In this document: one piece after another, positions 61,450 to 64,000 of the stretch
Position numbering within the stretch: position 1 is the stretch's first letter
How the letters are laid out: every line of letters starts with the position of its first letter
NCBI RefSeq assembly: GCF_011440275.1
Contig: NZ_JAAOIV010000003.1
Location: forward strand, 310,001 to 374,000
Reading direction: 5' to 3'
DNA length: 64,000 nt
Source of the DNA: Metallococcus carri
GTDB taxonomy: Bacteria > Actinomycetota > Actinomycetes > Actinomycetales > Dermatophilaceae
The notes under the pieces: model-generated
Database searches by the model: none
Told to the model about the DNA's origin: nothing
Seen by the model: the letters and a program-made list of their open reading frames with translations, nothing else
Made by a program: the position numbers and the translations under genes

Positions 61450-63597
61450 TCAGAAGCCGGGGATGAGCCGGACGAGCAGGTCGATCAACCAGATCCCGAC
61501 GAACGGGGCGACCACGCCGCCCAGCCCGTAGATGGCGAGGTTGCGGCCGAGGATGCTGGACGCGTTCCCGGGCCGGTACTTCACTCCACGCAACGCGAGC
61601 GGGATGAGGAACACGATCACGATCGCGTTGAAGATGATCGCCGACAGCACCGCCGAGGCAGGCGAGTGCAGGCCCATGATGTTCAGCGCGGCGAGCTGCG
61701 GGAACACGCCCATGAACATCGCGGGGATGATCGCGAAGTACTTCGCGATATCGTTCGCGATCGAGAACGTCGTCAACGCCCCGCGGGTGATCAGCAGCTG
61801 CTTCCCGATCCGCACCACGTCGATGAGCTTGGACGGGTCGGAATCGAGGTCGACCATGTTCCCGGCCTCTTTCGCCGCCGACGTGCCGGAGTTCATCGCG
61901 ACCCCGACATCGGCCTGCGCCAGCGCCGGGGCGTCGTTGGTGCCGTCACCGGTCATCGCGACGAGATTCCCGCCCTCCTGCTCCTTACGGATGTAGGCGA
62001 GCTTGTCCTCCGGGGTGGCTTCGGCGAGGAAGTCGTCGACGCCGGCTTCCTTCGCGATGGCGGCCGCGGTGAGGGGGTTGTCGCCGGTGATCATCACCGT
62101 GCGGATACCCATCGCCCGCATCTCGGCGAACTTCGCCGGCAGCCCCTCCTTGACGACATCCTTGAGGTGCACCACCCCGAGCAGACGCCCCGCACCGGTC
62201 GCGTCCTTGGTCGCGACGACGAGCGGGGTGCCGCCGGACTGGGAGATGCGCTCGACATACTCGTCGAGCTCCGCGACCAGCGACGACGGCAACCGTTCAC
62301 CGCCCTCTTCCAGCCACGCCATCACGGCAGAGCCGGCGCCCTTACGGATCTGGGTGCCATCGGGCAGGTCCAGGCCCGACATGCGCGTCTGCGCCGTGAA
62401 CGGGACGATCTCTCCAGTGGTGTTCCGGTCGAACTCTCCGTGCTCCTGCTCGGCGAGCTCGACGATCGACACGCCCTCTGGGGTCGGGTCCGCCAGCGAG
62501 GACAACGCGGCGGCACGGACCAGCTCCTGCTCCCTCACCCCGCCGAGACGGACGAACGCGCTGGCGCGCCGGTTGCCGTAGGTGATGGTGCCGGTCTTGT
62601 CCAGCAGCAGCGTCGTCACATCGCCGGCCGCTTCGACCGCACGCCCGGACATCGCCAGCACGTTGCGCTGCACGAGCCGGTCCATCCCGGCGATACCGAT
62701 CGCCGACAACAGCGCCCCAATCGTCGTCGGGATCAGACACACCAGCAGCGCGACCAACACGGTGACGCTCACGGGGGCGGCCGCGTAGGACGCGATCGGG
62801 TTCAGGGTGAGCGCGACGACGACGAAGATGATCGACAGGGACGCGAGCAGGATGTTCAACGCGATCTCGTTCGGCGTCTTCTGCCGCGCGGCACCCTCGA
62901 CGAGAGAGATCATCCGGTCCACGAACGTCTCACCCGGCTTGGAGGTGATGCGCACCACGATCCGATCCGACAGCACCCGTGTGCCACCGGTGACCGCGGA
63001 ACGGTCGCCGCCGGACTCGCGTACCACCGGGGCGGATTCGCCCGTGATGGCCGACTCGTCTACCGACGCGATGCCCCACACGATGTCCCCGTCGCCGGGG
63101 ATCAGCTCACCCGCGGTCACGACAACCACATCACCGAGCGTGAGATCCGAAGAGGACACCTGCGTGGTTGTGGCCCGCTCCGCAGCGGCATCGGCCTTCG
63201 GGTCGTAGCTGGTGACTCGGCTGGCCATGGTGCTGGTGCGGGTCTTGCGGAGGGTTTCCGCCTGCGCTTTGCCGCGGCCTTCGGCGACAGACTCGGCGAG
63301 GTTCGCGAACAGCACGGTCAGCCACAGCCACGCCGCGATCGCCCAGGTGAACGACCACGGCACGACCGTGCCGCCGGAATCGGCAGGTCCGCCGATGAAC
63401 GGCTCAGCGACGGCGAGGACCGTGGTGAGCGCGGCACCGACCCAGACGAGGAACATGACGGGGTTGCGCCACTGCTCTTTGGGGTTGAGTTTGCGGAACG
63501 CGCCGGGCAGGGCTGCCCGGACCTGTTCCCAGGTGAACCCGCCCTTCCGGGTGGGGGTACCCGCCGTTTTCGGGCGGGGTTCGGTGATGGTGGACAT
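61450..63597 (-). CDS. kdpB: KdpB, potassium-transporting P-type ATPase
   Basis: A 715-residue P-type ATPase: phosphorylation motif DKTGTIT in [28 protein letters not shown] near the C-terminus, and about seven TM segments. Energises KdpA for high-affinity K+ uptake. Sits between kdpA and kdpC with 2-26 bases spacing, as in the standard kdpABC order. Confidence 0.97.
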   Translation of the reverse strand: MSTITEPRPKTAGTPTRKGGFTWEQVRAALPGAFRKLNPKEQWRNPVMFLVWVGAALTTVLAVAEPFIGGPADSGGTVVPWSFTWAIAAWLWLTVLFANLAESVAEGRGKAQAETLRKTRTSTMASRVTSYDPKADAAAERATTTQVSSSDLTLGDVVVVTAGELIPGDGDIVWGIASVDESAITGESAPVVRESGGDRSAVTGGTRVLSDRIVVRITSKPGETFVDRMISLVEGAARQKTPNEIALNILLASLSIIFVVVALTLNPIASYAAAPVSVTVLVALLVCLIPTTIGALLSAIGIAGMDRLVQRNVLAMSGRAVEAAGDVTTLLLDKTGTITYGNRRASAFVRLGGVREQELVRAAALSSLADPTPEGVSIVELAEQEHGEFDRNTTGEIVPFTAQTRMSGLDLPDGTQIRKGAGSAVMAWLEEGGERLPSSLVAELDEYVERISQSGGTPLVVATKDATGAGRLLGVVHLKDVVKEGLPAKFAEMRAMGIRTVMITGDNPLTAAAIAKEAGVDDFLAEATPEDKLAYIRKEQEGGNLVAMTGDGTNDAPALAQADVGVAMNSGTSAAKEAGNMVDLDSDPSKLIDVVRIGKQLLITRGALTTFSIANDIAKYFAIIPAMFMGVFPQLAALNIMGLHSPASAVLSAIIFNAIVIVFLIPLALRGVKYRPGNASSILGRNLAIYGLGGVVAPFVGIWLIDLLVRLIPGF

Positions 63598-63600
63598 GGT

Positions 63601-64000
63601 TTACATCAGCCCTTCCGCTAGCGGACCTAGCGCGAGAACGGGGAAGAAGGTCAGTGCGGTCACCAGGATCGTGACCACGGTCAGCAGCCCGATGAACATC
63701 GGACGGTGCGTGGGGAGGGTGCCGGAGGTGCTAGGAACCTTGTCCTGAGCGGCCAGAGAGCCCGCCAGGGCGAGGACGAACACGATCGGCACGAACCGTC
63801 CCAGCAAGATCGCGAGACCCAGCGTGGTGTTCAGCCACGGCGTGTTCGCGGTGAGACCCGCGAACGCGGAACCGTTGTTGTTCGCCGCAGACGTGAACGC
63901 GTACAGCACCTCGGACATGCCGTGGATGCCAGGGTTCCAGATCGAGGTGTTTTCCACCTCTTCCCGGACACCGGGGATCGCGAAGCTCAGCGCCGTACCG
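63601..64000 (-). CDS. kdpA: KdpA potassium channel subunit (5' end outside window)
   Basis: The last 132 codons of KdpA, with the frame open to the window edge: [18 protein letters not shown], then [13 protein letters not shown] (a selectivity-filter loop) and a final TM pair ([22 protein letters not shown]). It ends three bases before kdpB. The start and any small kdpF gene lie beyond base 64,000. Confidence 0.93.
   Translation of the reverse strand, partial: GTALSFAIPGVREEVENTSIWNPGIHGMSEVLYAFTSAANNNGSAFAGLTANTPWLNTTLGLAILLGRFVPIVFVLALAGSLAAQDKVPSTSGTLPTHRPMFIGLLTVVTILVTALTFFPVLALGPLAEGLM

Larger units (their letters stand above)
36546..64000. mobile_element. Integrative conjugative element with serine integrase and kdp cargo (right end outside window)
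   Basis: From the integrase at 36,585 all genes up to 55,878 fit a mating-pair and maintenance module: ssb, coupling ATPase, VirB4, SCO6880, VirB6, pilin-like, wall hydrolase, VirB8-like, ParB, DUF2637, primase, ArdC. AraC and kdp genes follow. The left boundary is the broken tadA. The host octamer GTATGCCG is absent from it. No relaxase, excisionase or right end is in view, so autonomy is unproven. Confidence 0.88.

Overview
The window is high-GC actinobacterial DNA. Gene content and order (tilS-hpt-ftsH-folE-folP-folBK, topA-dnaX/tmk-type housekeeping genes, a Tad/Flp pilus locus beside an MrfA-type helicase, a DUF4244 pilin-like protein) point to the order Micrococcales, probably Dermacoccaceae or Intrasporangiaceae. 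That placement is an inference from gene content. No database search or GC calculation was run.

Positions 1 to about 36,545 are chromosome. On the minus strand the left end holds dacB, a zinc metalloprotease, tilS, hpt, ftsH, folE, folP and a folB-folK fusion, mostly with 4-base start/stop overlaps. A GntR regulator then faces a small catabolic cluster (an FAH-family hydrolase fused in frame to an isochorismatase-type hydrolase, then pirin). From 12 to 18.6 kb is an accessory patch: GNAT, MFS and alpha/beta hydrolase genes, DUF429, an ArsR/truncated-MFS/SDR cluster, a DUF433 protein, a decayed vapBC locus whose promoter region is duplicated 3.4 kb away, and tRNA-Thr(CGT). From 18.6 to 32.7 kb are NUDIX, a lipoprotein peptidase, holB, tmk, a beta-lactamase-fold hydrolase, a Ser-rich lipoprotein, topA, a methyltransferase, a STAS protein and an MrfA-like helicase. 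From 33.7 to 36.5 kb is the Tad locus (TadE-like, TadE, DUF4244, TadC, TadB and the 3' third of tadA).

At about 36,545 tadA is cut inside the codons of its Walker A loop, and a mobile element begins there and runs past the right edge. It starts with a large serine integrase, followed on the minus strand by two small genes, ssb, a VirD4/TraG coupling ATPase, a VirB4-like ATPase, an SCO6880-family protein, a VirB6/TrbL-like membrane protein, two DUF6112 pilin-like proteins (flanking an oppositely oriented methyltransferase), a lysozyme-like/M23 wall hydrolase, a VirB8-like protein, ParB, DUF2637, a primase-polymerase and an ArdC-type antirestriction protein. This is the transfer and maintenance part of an integrative conjugative element. 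An AraC regulator, a small membrane protein and a kdpABC-kdpDE potassium-uptake operon (kdpA cut by the window edge) follow as cargo. No relaxase and no right attachment site are inside the window.

Two sequence patterns deserve most attention. The octamer GTATGCCG/CGGCATAC occurs at least 33 times in the chromosomal 36.5 kb, in genes and between them and in both orientations, and I found none in the 27.5 kb of the element. Conversely, the element has its own repeated site (AGGTGCRC, twice inside a nearly identical 20-base block) just upstream of most of its gene groups, and a similar one before the integrase.
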